Source of the DNA: Candolleomyces eurysporus
Lineage: Eukaryota > Basidiomycota > Agaricomycetes > Agaricales > Psathyrellaceae
Assembly (NCBI GenBank): GCA_027579435.1
Contig: JANBPK010001651.1
Coordinates: 1 to 18,831 of the forward strand
Reading direction: 5' to 3'
Length of the DNA: 18,831 bases
The number at the start of each line of letters is the position of its first letter. Position 1 is the stretch's first letter. Both the position numbers and the translations under genes were made by a program. A model generated the notes under the pieces. The model had not been told where the DNA came from. It saw only the letters and a program-made list of their open reading frames with translations, and did no database searches. This document shows, piece by piece, positions 1 to 8,635 of the stretch.

Positions 1-2073
1 AAGAGGGAGCTCTATGGGATTATGAGGGCGCTGAAAGAAAACGAATACACTCTAGTAATGGCGCGGCCTCTAGTAGTAGAGACAGATGCCAAGTACGTGC
101 AAGGAATGCTTCGGAATCCTGGCGCGGCACCAAACGCAACTATCAATCGGTGGATTGAGAACGTACGGAAATTCCATTTCGAGCTTAGCCATGTTATGGG
201 CAAGACGTTCCCTGCCGATGGTCTCTCTAGACGTCGTCCTCAGCCCGGTGATTCGCCGCGGCGCGAGTTCGAGGAGTTTATGGATAATGATCCTCCTGAA
301 CCCATTACTTACTCTAAGAAGTATGAAGAAGACAATGATCCTTTGGACTATGAAGAATTCAAGGATAAGATAGATACAAGAGGAGGTTACCTCCAGCTCT
401 TGCCGTTCAAAACCATTTATGGTTTGCTTTTTCAAGGGATAGAAGAGGACGAAGACCTATTCCGGGATGATTGCGTAATTAGAGAGGTCTTCGCCAACTG
501 GGAGGAAGCGAAAAGAACGGAGACTGGTAGTCCTCTGGCCGCGGTTCTACTAAGTACTGAGATAGACAAAGAAGAAGATGAGGCCGCCCCAGAAGATGAT
601 CCTTATCCTAATGACTGGAGGACCTCGAAAGGAAGACACCTAGATGAGTGGGTGCCTAAGGTTCAAGAGTGGTTGACTACACCAGCGGTGAGGCCGCGTG
701 AAGTTGCCAACAAGGATTGGAAAGAATTCGAACGATTTGCTACCAAGTTTTTCACATCAAAGGACGGCCGGCTGTACAGGCGAGAAGATGGTGAAGGCCA
801 CCATCGCCTCTATATTGAGCCGGCACGACGAATGTCTATATTGAAGCAGGCTCACGATGCTAATGGACACCGAGGCAACTTTGCTACCCGGTCCTTTGTG
901 TCTACTCGTTTCTGGTGGCCGGAACTGGAGCGGGACGCTGAGATGTATGTGAAAACATGCCATCTCTGCCAAGAACGACAGAAGGTTCTGGTTAAGATCC
1001 CTCCTACGGTAACAGCGACTCCATCCATATTTCAGGTTGTACACATAGACACCATGCATATGACGCCGCCTAGTAATGGTCACAGTTATATTGTACATGG
1101 TCGTTGTGCACTTACCTCTTGGATGGAGGGGAGACCTCTTAGAAAAGAGAACACAGCAGCCATTGGAGCTTGGCTCTTCTCGGACATCATATGTAGATGG
1201 GGCTGCCTGAGGCAAATCGTGACCGATAACAGTGGACCGTTCATTGCGGCGGTTGACTGGTTAAGAAAGAAGTATGGTATTACTGGCATCTCTATCTCGG
1301 GATATAACTCCAAAGCTAATGGATGAATCGAACGGCCCCATTGGGATGTCCGCCAGAGTCTGTATAAAGCAACGGGAGGGGATGCTAGCAAGTGGTTTTG
1401 GTTCTTTGACCATGTTATGTGGGCAGATCGCATTACGGTTCAAAAACGATTGGGACGCTCTCCCTTTTTCCTACTTACAGGAGCCGAACCGGTGACACCG
1501 CTCGACGTACAAGAAGCTACATGGTTGGTGGAACCGCCCACTGGTTTGATCTCAACTGAGGATTTGATTGCGGCGCGAGCTAGAGCACTTGCCAAACATC
1601 AAACTCATGTTGAGGAAGCAATGCGAAAGGTGGATTTAGAAAAACGAAAACGTGTAGAAGAATATACAAGAGCTAATAAGGCAACGATAAATGACTGGGA
1701 CTTCAAGCGGGGCGACTTAGTGCTTATGCGAAATACCGCGGTTGAGTCCAGTCTTAATAAAAAGATGAAGCCGCGTTACTTAGGACCCATGGTAGTGGTT
1801 ACTCGAAATAAAGGAGGAGCTTATATTCTAGCCGAGTTAGATGGCTCGGTTTATCAGAACAAGGTTGGCGCCTTCCGAGTTATACCATACTATCCAAGAA
1901 AGTCAATAAAGGTTGGACTAGGAAAAGATTCTGGATTCGATTTGAACGAGGAAGCAATACAAGAATTATCTAAAGGTACAGACGATGGTAATGAAGGCTT
2001 TGTAGACTATAATTTCGAAGCTATGCCCCGCTTGAGAATAGCAGAGGTAGAAGATGGTAGTAAGAGCGACTAA
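1..2073 (+). pseudogene. pol: Ty3/gypsy pol, C-terminal part (RNase H and integrase) with one in-frame stop; partial at the 5' side
   Basis: One frame is open from base 1 to the TAA at 2071 except for a TGA at 1324-1326. Codons are counted from base 1. The end of RNase H comes first (Asp at codon 29 in ETDAK, Asp at codon 73 in the ADGLSR motif), then an acidic spacer. The integrase zinc-binding domain has His285, His290, Cys320 and Cys323. The core has Asp350 (HIDTM) and Asp409 (TDN), with the expected catalytic Glu at codon 444, followed by a basic linker and a GPY/F-like C-terminal domain (LGPM near codon 594). The stop is codon 442, two codons before that Glu, so the truncated product would lack it. 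The flanking residues (NG, then IERPHW) continue perfectly, so this is a point change, most simply CGA to TGA, and not a frameshift or intron. The role would be degradation of the RNA template and insertion of element cDNA into host DNA. Confidence 0.92.
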
Positions 2074-2077
2074 TGGA

Positions 2078-3620
2078 TTACTCGGACTCTTCCTCCTCTT
2101 CCATAAGGTCTGCCTCCTCCTCAGCAGCTTCAACTTCTCCCGCGGCGCCAGTTTCCTCCATCTCGATGTCTTCATCACCCCAAGAAAGAACTTCTCCCTC
2201 TTCCTCGATCGTCTCAGGGACAGTTTCCTTCTCCGGTTCCTCCTCCTTTTCCTTCTCCTTGACCGGCTCTTCAACGGTCTCCTTCTTCTCGACAACAGTT
2301 TTTGGTTTCACGGCAGCACGCTGTTTCCCCTTCCCTTTACTGGCCTCGGCAGTTGACGCGGCTTGAGTTTTGGCTTGAGTCTTGACCTCGCTAGGCTCTC
2401 GCGCGGCCTTGGCTTTCGTCTTCGTAGCCGTCTCCTTGGCCTTAACCTTAGCGCATCCCTCGGTAGTAACCTTGGAGGAAGGTGCCTCAGCCTTTGCAAG
2501 CTTTGGTTTCTTCTCCTTCGGTTCCTTGGGAGTCTCCTTAGGGGTGTCCTTAGTTTCCTTAGGGACCTTCTTCGCAGGAGACGGAGTCGGGGTAGGAGTG
2601 GGGTCGGCGGGAAGCGAAGCGGGAGGATCGGGAAGGTGCGAGTCGCGTTCGTACCGGTTACGGAGGGACGCGAGTTGCATGACGCTCGCGCGGCGTAAGA
2701 AAGAAAGAGCTTCAATCTCGCCATCGATCCTGGCTATGTTGGACTTAAGGCAGTTCATTTGATAGAACAAGTCTAAAGCCGGGTGGGTTGCTCCTATAGC
2801 ACTCTCGATAGCGACGGAGGTTTGTTGATATTCCTCTGCGAATAGGCCACTGTCAAAGGTGGTAGCTAAAATAATAGAAACATTGAGTATAACGGAAAGA
2901 AAAGAAAGGAAATGGTGCCGCACCATAAGGACGAAACTCGGAGGCGCTGCTGGACGATGCAGGAAGCCTGAAGGGAGTGTTCGGGAGTTGTCCCATAGCA
3001 GAGAACTGGTACGGCACGGGTCAATATCAGTGGTTTGGGGGACACGAACGGCACATACGCTTCGTTTGGTTGGAACGGTGCGAAGGGTATCCCGACCACC
3101 ACTGCGGAGGACGTCCTTGGTTTCTCGACCGGTTTGAGCCCAGTGCGGGAGCGGCTGGAAGACAAGGTAAGTAAAGGGAAACGGTATAAGGATGGTCCGG
3201 CACGAACTTGGTCGCCACAATCTCTAATTCCGGATCGGATGAGTCGCTGCAAAGCAACTCGTAATTCCTTAGGAAAAGGATTGTGGGCGTAATGGATAGA
3301 AGCGGTGGAATGGATGTTGTTCAGGTGGTTGTCCTGAAGGATGGCCTGACCCACGACCTCGGGTTTACTGAGTAGGGTCGGGTTATGGGTCAGGATGTGA
3401 ACCTGGCGACAGTAAAGGTATCAGTGGCTGCGCGGCGCGAAGGAATTCTGGAATAGCATACCGCTTGCTCCACCAAGGGTTGGTTGAGGGTCGAGTTCTG
3501 GGTAATGGTGTGCTGGGCAGGAACCGACGGAGTAAGGAAGAACTTGGGACGGATCTCTGTGAGACGCTCCTTCCAGAACTCAGCGATATTGCTAGAATTC
3601 ATGAGGGGTTGCGAAGCCAT
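2078..3620 (-). CDS. Antisense accessory gene 1 of the gypsy element, five exons; coiled coil with K/A-rich and acidic tail; function unknown
   Basis: My model has exons 3620-3462, 3402-3208, 3154-3059, 3005-2924 and 2865-2078, joined over four GT-AG introns of 59, 53, 53 and 58 nt (phases 0, 0, 0, 1). It gives 440 codons with no internal stop. Intron 3 is GTATGT...CTGAT...CAG and intron 4 ends TTTTAG. The first 177 residues match no family I know. Residues about 208-250 look like a coiled coil. Then come a Pro/Thr stretch, a long Lys/Ala/Thr/Glu-rich segment (about 265-390) and a strongly acidic tail with EEEE runs. The gene stops 4 nt from the pol stop on the other strand. A TATAAAA lies about 110 nt upstream of the ATG. 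The tail could suit a nuclear, chromatin- or nucleic-acid-binding protein, but that is inference from composition. The exon 2 to 3 junction is the least certain. Confidence 0.72.
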
Positions 3621-3731
3621 GATAAAGAAAAGATGGCAAGGGTTAAGGGACGATGACGAGGAAGTTCGAGGAGTGTAGGAATGCTGCTAAGTCTGGCGTG
3701 GCGTGAAGTCGTTGCCTGCCTGGCATCCTGC

Positions 3732-3738
3732 TTTTATA
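3732..3738 (-). promoter_or_regulatory. TATA box of antisense gene 1
   Basis: TATAAAA is read on the minus strand, 112 nt upstream of the ATG at 3620 and about 100 nt inside the polypurine tract. It is the only clear TATA box in the leader of this gene, and it suggests that the antisense gene has its own RNA polymerase II promoter inside the element and does not depend on the LTR. Confidence 0.5.
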
Positions 3739-3820
3739 CGATAGTGGACTGAGACCGCTCCAAGCGATGACAATGCTCGCGTGGCGCGAGCTGTCTTGTT
3801 TCTCCTATCCAGGTCAAGCC

Positions 3821-3853
3821 GAGGACGGCTTAGATTTTGGTTTGGGGGAGGGA
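3821..3853 (+). other. Polypurine tract region of gypsy element 1
   Basis: GAGGAC followed by TGGTTTGGGGGAG (3838-3850) and GGA sits directly before the TG that opens the LTR. In LTR retrotransposons such a purine run primes plus-strand DNA synthesis. The same 13-base core recurs at 6872-6884 before a different LTR. Confidence 0.8.
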
Positions 3854-4134
3854 TGGTGCCACCATAGCGTCACTACTGAAACTAAAGGAGACAAATGAGA
3901 CTTAAGAAATTTTTCGATATTCTCGAAGCGAAATCTTATGAATTCTCTTACTCAGAAGTGGGGCGGCGCGACTTAAGGCAAAGGAATTACCTAGAAAAGA
4001 AGATAAAACTGTTTACTTATTAAAGAAGACTCGAAAACGAAAACTCGGGTGGTTCTCACTTAGTCACACAAGGAGCGGCGGCAAGAAAAAGGTATGAATT
4101 TGGTGCTGAAGATACACCTATACAACTGGCACCA
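3854..4134 (+). repeat. 3' LTR of gypsy element 1 (281 bp)
   Basis: It starts TGGTGCCA directly after the polypurine tract and ends TGGCACCA (4127-4134), a perfect 8-bp terminal inverted repeat with TG...CA ends. The body is AT-rich, as is usual for an LTR. The exact 3' edge could be two bases further right (CACCACA). No partner LTR is in the window, so its age cannot be estimated. Confidence 0.72.
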
Positions 4135-4299
4135 CAGTTGCATAAGGGACAAGACTACAAAAGAATATAAAAAGAAAAGGGGCTTTTACACCCCGCGGAA
4201 AGACGTCCCAACTCGATTATGACCCACTACTCCCCCCGTCGACGTTTAGCAGCGAGCCCGATAAGGGGGTTGACGTTAGAGGTTGAGGCGGCGGGAGCG

Positions 4300-6262
4300 C
4301 TACTTGAAGCCTTTTTGGAGTGAGCGTTGTAGGCGGCGAAGGTCAAGAGAGGGAGGCGTAGGGAGACGTACCGCAGCTGGTTGAGTGGAAGGACCCTCAC
4401 CGAGGTCATCCTCTTCATCAGGAGGCGCCGGGCCNGAAGCCGGGTCAACCTCCATCTCGTCGTCCGACGCGGCGGGAGGGCGGAAGTAGATCGAGTCCTC
4501 ATAGTCAGTAGACCATCGGTACTCGACTTCATCTGGTTGCATCGTAGTCGCATTGAGGCGGCGCGGGAACAGCATGGGAGTGTCCAAGGGCACTCGATGG
4601 GCGAACTCGAGTAGTTCACTGAAACCACGGACGTTCCGGAAGTAGTCGTTGAGGCCGGCATCCCCACGGCAAGCGTAGACCCGTTGCATGACAAGGGACA
4701 AGGTTCCAACCTTGGCCTCGGTCATCTTGATGAGGTCGTCAGCCTGGGCGGCGGCGATCTGGGCCATGGACCGTAGGTTCAGGCTGTCAGACACCAGCGA
4801 CGTAATATCTGTGGTACGGTGCGAGGAACAATAAGCCGAAAGAAGGTGAAAAAGACCAAGAAATATGATACTCACTAATGGGAGAATCTTCACCAGCATA
4901 GAAAAGATGCTGGGAGGACTGAAAGCGAGGAATGCGGGCGTCAAACCCGCAGGCCTGCTTCAGACGGGCGCACTGATCACAGCGTACATGGTTTAGCATG
5001 TCGCCACCTGTGCAACGAAGCCCGAAGTGGCAACATTGGCCACAGGAGGGACGAACCTACCCCGTAAGAAGAGTACAAGAGTGAGAAAAAGGTAAAAATA
5101 AGGTAAAAGAAAAAGGAAACTCACCCAGTCGGGAGGGGTGCCTTGCTGGATCGGAAGTGTCAACTCACTCAGGCCCTCACCCTGACGAAACAAGGGACCG
5201 TCTCGGTAGATGGGCAACTCGCCTGGCGCCTCGACGCGGGGCAGAGAATCGGCCTTTGGGGGTTTCTTCTTCTCGAAAGCGACACAAGGGCGGACGCCGA
5301 GAGGTGGGAGCAGATAAGAATGCTCCAGGACAGTTCCGGGGCGATCCATGACACCCATTCTTCTGGTGGTGGGGCCGGCCGAGCGGGAGTGGTGACGACG
5401 ACGACGACAATGAGAGGGCTCTTCAGGAGCGAATTCTTCATCATGGTCATCCATCACGACAGCCGCACCGGAGGCTGACTCTGAAGAAAGTCAGAGGACC
5501 AATCCCCATTATAAATGAGGAAGGGGGGTAGGAAAGGAAGGTAACGAGGCAAGATAATCAGTAACGAGGTTACAAAAAGACTTGGGCAAAGAATAACTTA
5601 CCTGGGAGGGGGCCTTCAGGAGCCTCGGCAGCTTCCAAGGTCTCGGCTTCCTCTCGAAGGGCTCGAGCGGCATGGAAAGAAAAGACCTCCCGGGCCACAG
5701 CCAGGACAGGGTCGCCAGTGGATTGGAAGCCCTGGAAGCGGACGGTCGGTATCCCATCCGACAACCAGGACCACTTGTCGTCGTTAGCGTTGAGAAGGTA
5801 GAAGAATTGGTCCGGCGCGACCCGTCGCATAAGAAAAGACACCTGGAGACAGAAGTCTGCCAGGTCGGCGTTGTGGCAAACATGGTAGTCGGAGTACGCG
5901 GTAAGCTATGAAAAAGGAAAAAGAGAAGTCAGCAATAAAAGAAGAAAGAACGGAAAGGGGGCGGCACATACAATATGAGGGGCCAGAGTCGAAATAAACG
6001 CAGACAGCTGGTCAGGAAGGCTCCCGGAACCATCGATGACCGCGCCCGGGTCGAGGTAGTTCCCCAAGGTGTCCAGGGAGTTTAGAAGCAAGGGGTACTC
6101 CTCCGCAGTTAGCGCAGGCTCGCCGACCGTAGAACGGCGAGTACGATAAGTACGGCGGAGCGGAGGAGGGGAAGGAGACGGCGAGACGGATGGCGAAACA
6201 CGAGCGGCGCGGGCCTTGCCCTTGCCTTTAGAAGTGCTAGCTTCGGGAGCAGGAGAGCTCAT
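4300..6262 (-). CDS. Antisense accessory gene 2, five exons, with a Zn(II)2Cys6-spaced cysteine cluster; function unknown
   Basis: My model has exons 6262-5972, 5905-5602, 5480-5125, 5056-4876 and 4808-4300. The introns (66, 121, 68 and 67 nt; donors GTATGT, GTAAGT, GTGAGT, GTGAGT; phases 0, 1, 0, 1) leave 547 codons with no internal stop. Residues 1-50 are Ser/Pro/Lys/Arg-rich, about 200-260 is basic and low in complexity, and exon 4 opens with the cysteine cluster: Cys322-x2-Cys325-x6-Cys332-x10-Cys343-x2-Cys346-x6-Cys353. That spacing fits the fungal binuclear zinc cluster, though the usual basic residues after the second Cys are absent and its mid-protein position is unusual. Residues 378-450 look helical and the tail is acidic and Pro-rich. 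DNA or RNA binding is a reasonable guess and no more than that. The last exon could instead be spliced into the frame that ends AAKRRRGE near 4227. One N falls in the tail. Confidence 0.75.
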
Positions 6263-6317
6263 GGTTAGGCAGAAAAGCAGGAGAGAGTGAGGGGAAAAGG
6301 GCTTCTGACCCTCCCTC

Positions 6318-6325
6318 TTTATAAA
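6318..6325 (-). promoter_or_regulatory. TATA box of antisense gene 2
   Basis: TTTATAAA lies 56 nt upstream of the ATG at 6262 on the minus strand, followed by a pyrimidine-rich leader (CCTCACTCTCTCC) of the sort seen at fungal transcription starts. This supports an independent promoter and supports the ATG at 6262 over upstream in-frame ATGs. Confidence 0.6.
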
Positions 6326-6855
6326 CCTCTCGCTCACGCGGCCTGAGATCTCAGATAAAGGAAGACAAAAGATGTTCGAAAAAGACAAAANGTGTTCGCG
6401 TTTCTGCATTGTCTGCAGAGGAACTGAATACTACGGGAGGACTCGTAACTCTCAAGACTTCAAGGAAAAAGGTTAATTCTGACACAGAACTCAGGCCGCC
6501 CGAAAAGCTACGACTGCTGCGGCTTCGAATTTTGTATAGGTATTCTACGGAGACTTGAAACGACGGAACGGTACTATAAGTGCCTTGACAGGTCGCGAAG
6601 TACCAAAACCTAAATCGTGATGGCCGTAAGGCGGCGCCAATCAGATTTTGCTTCCGCGTGCCTGACGGGGCCGCGACCTGGGAATTTTCTCACACACGAC
6701 GGGACCGAGTAAGAGTCGGGACAAGTGTATGCAAAAGACAAAGTGAAGTTCTGATGCGGCGTGAAGGGATTTGGTCTCTAAGCGCCGGGCCAAGACCGAA
6801 CTGTGTGTTTCTAAAAGGCAAAGGATCAGAACTTGCTGCTCTATACACCGCGACT

Positions 6856-6885
6856 GAGGACAGTCGAGAGCTGGTTTGGGGGAGA
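6856..6885 (+). other. Polypurine tract region of gypsy element 2
   Basis: GAGGAC, then TGGTTTGGGGGAG (6872-6884), ends one base before TGATACGACC, the presumed LTR start. It is the same motif, and has nearly the same spacing from GAGGAC, as in element 1 at 3821-3850. Confidence 0.72.
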
Positions 6886-6967
6886 TGATACGACCGTGTT
6901 CGCTTTTTCGCGAATAAATATCACTTTATTGAATAAACAGTTCATAATTCAATACACGGTCGTGTCT
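6886..6967 (+). repeat. LTR start of gypsy element 2 (right boundary unclear)
   Basis: TG follows directly after the polypurine tract. The segment is bounded by a perfect 10-bp inverted repeat, ACGACCGTGT (6890-6899) and ACACGGTCGT (6954-6963), and holds two GAATAAA polyadenylation-like signals. An 82-bp LTR would be very short, so this may only be the first part of an LTR damaged by the N-containing stretch at 6999-7032. Confidence 0.45.
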
Positions 6968-7608
6968 AATTTAATCTCTACCCTAAGAAACCCTGCCGNT
7001 ANTAAGATAACTCNCANGGTGCGAAGGATAANGAAAGAGTACATTACTCTTGGGTTCACGAGAGTTGGAGTCTACTTGAGGACTGCCAACTTAGAGGCAT
7101 GCCTGCCATATGCCCAAGATTAGGGTTTAGTATGTTAGCCAGATGTGCCACTTCAGATTAAACAGCCTACCCTGCAGCAGAACAACCTGGTTTCACCACT
7201 GGGCAATGGAGGAGGTTTCCTAAGCACTACCAGTACCTTACCTCTTGTGTCGCCTCACATCAATTGGATATATTCAGTGCTAGAGCAGTGGGGACAAGTC
7301 CCTAAGCACATAAAGAGATGCGCAGCAAGGTTCCGGTGCATCAGACGGCATGATGGCTGGCACGGCAGGACAAAGGGGCTCAAAATACTCTGAAAGGTCA
7401 TTTACAGAAAGAGATACCCGGAGAGCAGTCACAAGGGGATTGCCAAGACAACACTATTCAATTGACGGAGGTCCGACTCCTCCTCACGCAGCTTGAGCAA
7501 AGAGCAACCCAAGGCAGCGGTTGGTATAACCATAGGCCAACCACCCTCGATCAACTTCAGCATGTCATTTGGCGACCAGAAAAGGCAAAAGGCATCTGTT
7601 AATAGTCA
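6968..7608. other. No supportable gene; N-containing sequence
   Basis: This stretch contains five ambiguous bases between 6999 and 7032 and then mixed-composition sequence. The open frames are short, start arbitrarily and show no recognisable motif. It may include the rest of the second gypsy LTR and host flank. A single TTAGGG at about 7123 is not a telomeric array. Confidence 0.5.
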
Positions 7609-8126
7609 CAGCACGCGTGCAGGAGTGGCACAGCGGCACCTTGGCGTATCAGATACCCTCTTTTATCTCTTTCTCTCTCTTTCTAGCTGGGGCCTGAACT
7701 CTTTTATTTATAAATCTCTTTACCAAGCTCCGGTGATTGCGTGGCTCCAGATAGTATATATACAATGGACTCTCGTAGCATAGTTTTCCCTCAGAGAATT
7801 ACTGCTGTTTTATTTTGTGTTACTTTGTGTTTGCAATCAACTGGATTTGTGACTTTATCTCGCGTGGCGTGATATTTTGCTAAGGAAAAGACAAGGATAC
7901 CTGAGTTGTAAAGTGTTACACACCTCAAAACCCCCAGTTTTAGCAGAGAAGAAGCTAACAAATTTTTAATACTCACTACTACCCCCACGACTCGCACTTG
8001 ATGTTGTGCGGCTCGACTACAGTACAAAGCATCGACTTAAGGATCTTGCGTGGCTCGACTTATTGAGTTGGGTTGTGTGGTGTGTTGGTGTTTTAGTGGT
8101 CTCACTGTCTCGATCTCTTCAACGGT
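7609..8126 (-). repeat. LTR-like unit A (LTR 7609-7920, short internal 7921-8126)
   Basis: Read on the minus strand, a 206-bp internal piece ends in a G-rich tract (CTGGGGGTTTTGAGGTG, 7937-7921). It is followed by TGTAACAC (from 7920) and about 310 bp with a TATATATAC box and AATAAA. TGTAACA after a polypurine-like run is typical of a gypsy LTR start. The far end near 7609 is inferred from the extent of similarity with unit C. No gene is encoded. The copy retains many CpG sites. Confidence 0.55.
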
Positions 8127-8626
8127 GGCACCTTAGTGTATCCAATACCCTCTTTTTATCTCTTTCTCCTTCTTCCTAGATGGGGCCTGGACTCTTTTAT
8201 TTATAAATCTTGTGTACCCCTATTAACCAAGCTCCAGTGATTGCACAGCTCCAGATAGTATATATACAACAGACTCTTGTAGCATAGTTTTCCCTAGAGA
8301 ATTATTGCTGTTTTACTTGTGTTAATTTGCATTTGCAATTGACTGTATTTGCAACTTTATCTCACATGGCATGATATTTGCTAAGGAAAAGACAAAGATA
8401 CCTGAGTTGTGAAGTGTTACACACCTCAAAACCCCCAGTTTTAGCAGAGGACAATCTAACCAATTCTTAATACCCACTACTACCCCCACAACTTGCACTT
8501 GATTTCATGCGGCTCAACTACGTTACAAAGCAACAACTTAAGGATCTTGTGCGGCTCAACTTATTTCGTTGGGTTGTGTGTTGTGTTGGTGTTTTAGTGG
8601 TCTTGCCATCTTGATCTCTTCAATGG
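8127..8626 (-). repeat. LTR-like unit B, direct tandem copy of unit A
   Basis: This is a nearly full-length match to unit A at an offset of about 492 bp, in the same orientation. The LTR part is 8127-8421 (TGTAACAC read from 8421 on the minus strand) and the internal part is 8422-8626. It differs from A by small indels and many CpG-type transitions. LTR, internal, LTR in this order is what a miniature LTR element would look like, with about 200 bp between the LTRs. Confidence 0.6.
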
Positions 8627-8635
8627 CAAGTCAAC

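Larger units (their letters stand above)
1..4134 (+). mobile_element. Ty3/gypsy LTR retrotransposon, 3' part (element 1)
   Basis: Seen: the order is RNase H, integrase, antisense gene, polypurine tract and LTR, which is the 3' half of a Ty3/gypsy element read on the plus strand. Its gag, protease, reverse transcriptase and 5' LTR would lie upstream of base 1. The right edge is set by the 8-bp inverted repeat that bounds the LTR. A target-site duplication cannot be tested because the left end is outside the window. Family knowledge: the GAGGAC...GGGGGAG stretch directly before an LTR is usual for the 3' end of this class in fungi. Odd: the interval between pol and the LTR (about 1.8 kb) is occupied by an intron-containing gene on the opposite strand. 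One integrase stop codon suggests this copy is defective, although its other parts look well preserved. Confidence 0.88.
4135..6967 (+). mobile_element. 3' end of a second, related Ty3/gypsy element without pol (element 2)
   Basis: Seen: the arrangement antisense five-exon gene, TATA box, polypurine tract and LTR start repeats the layout of element 1, and the two share the 13-base polypurine core plus the upstream GAGGAC. The LTR starts are unrelated (TGGTGCCACC and TGATACGACC). No integrase remnant is visible between 4135 and 4299. Inference: element 1 inserted into, or recombined with, element 2 and displaced its pol. The 6326-6855 part has no gene that I can support. It is the region upstream of the antisense gene. 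N bases occur at 4435 and 6391, and more follow after 6998. Confidence 0.6.

Noticed and set aside
70..1443. Minus-strand open frames opposite pol (70-435, 757-1215, 1086-1443)
   Set aside because: They are shadows of the well-supported integrase/RNase H frame, with no splice signals or motifs of their own, unlike the antisense genes downstream.
2054..2762. Plus-strand open frames rich in Ser, Leu and Phe (2054-2366, 2363-2762)
   Set aside because: They mirror the low-complexity Lys/Ala/Glu coding of the last exon of antisense gene 1. Composition explains their openness.
4227..4709. Alternative minus-strand frame ending AAKRRRGE
   Set aside because: It overlaps the last exon of antisense gene 2 in a different frame. 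The phase-1 intron 4 joins cleanly to the other frame. Only its last part could be a spliced alternative end, which I note in the gene entry.
7110..7135. TTAGGG motif as telomere or interstitial telomeric repeat
   Set aside because: Only one copy is present, with no tandem array.
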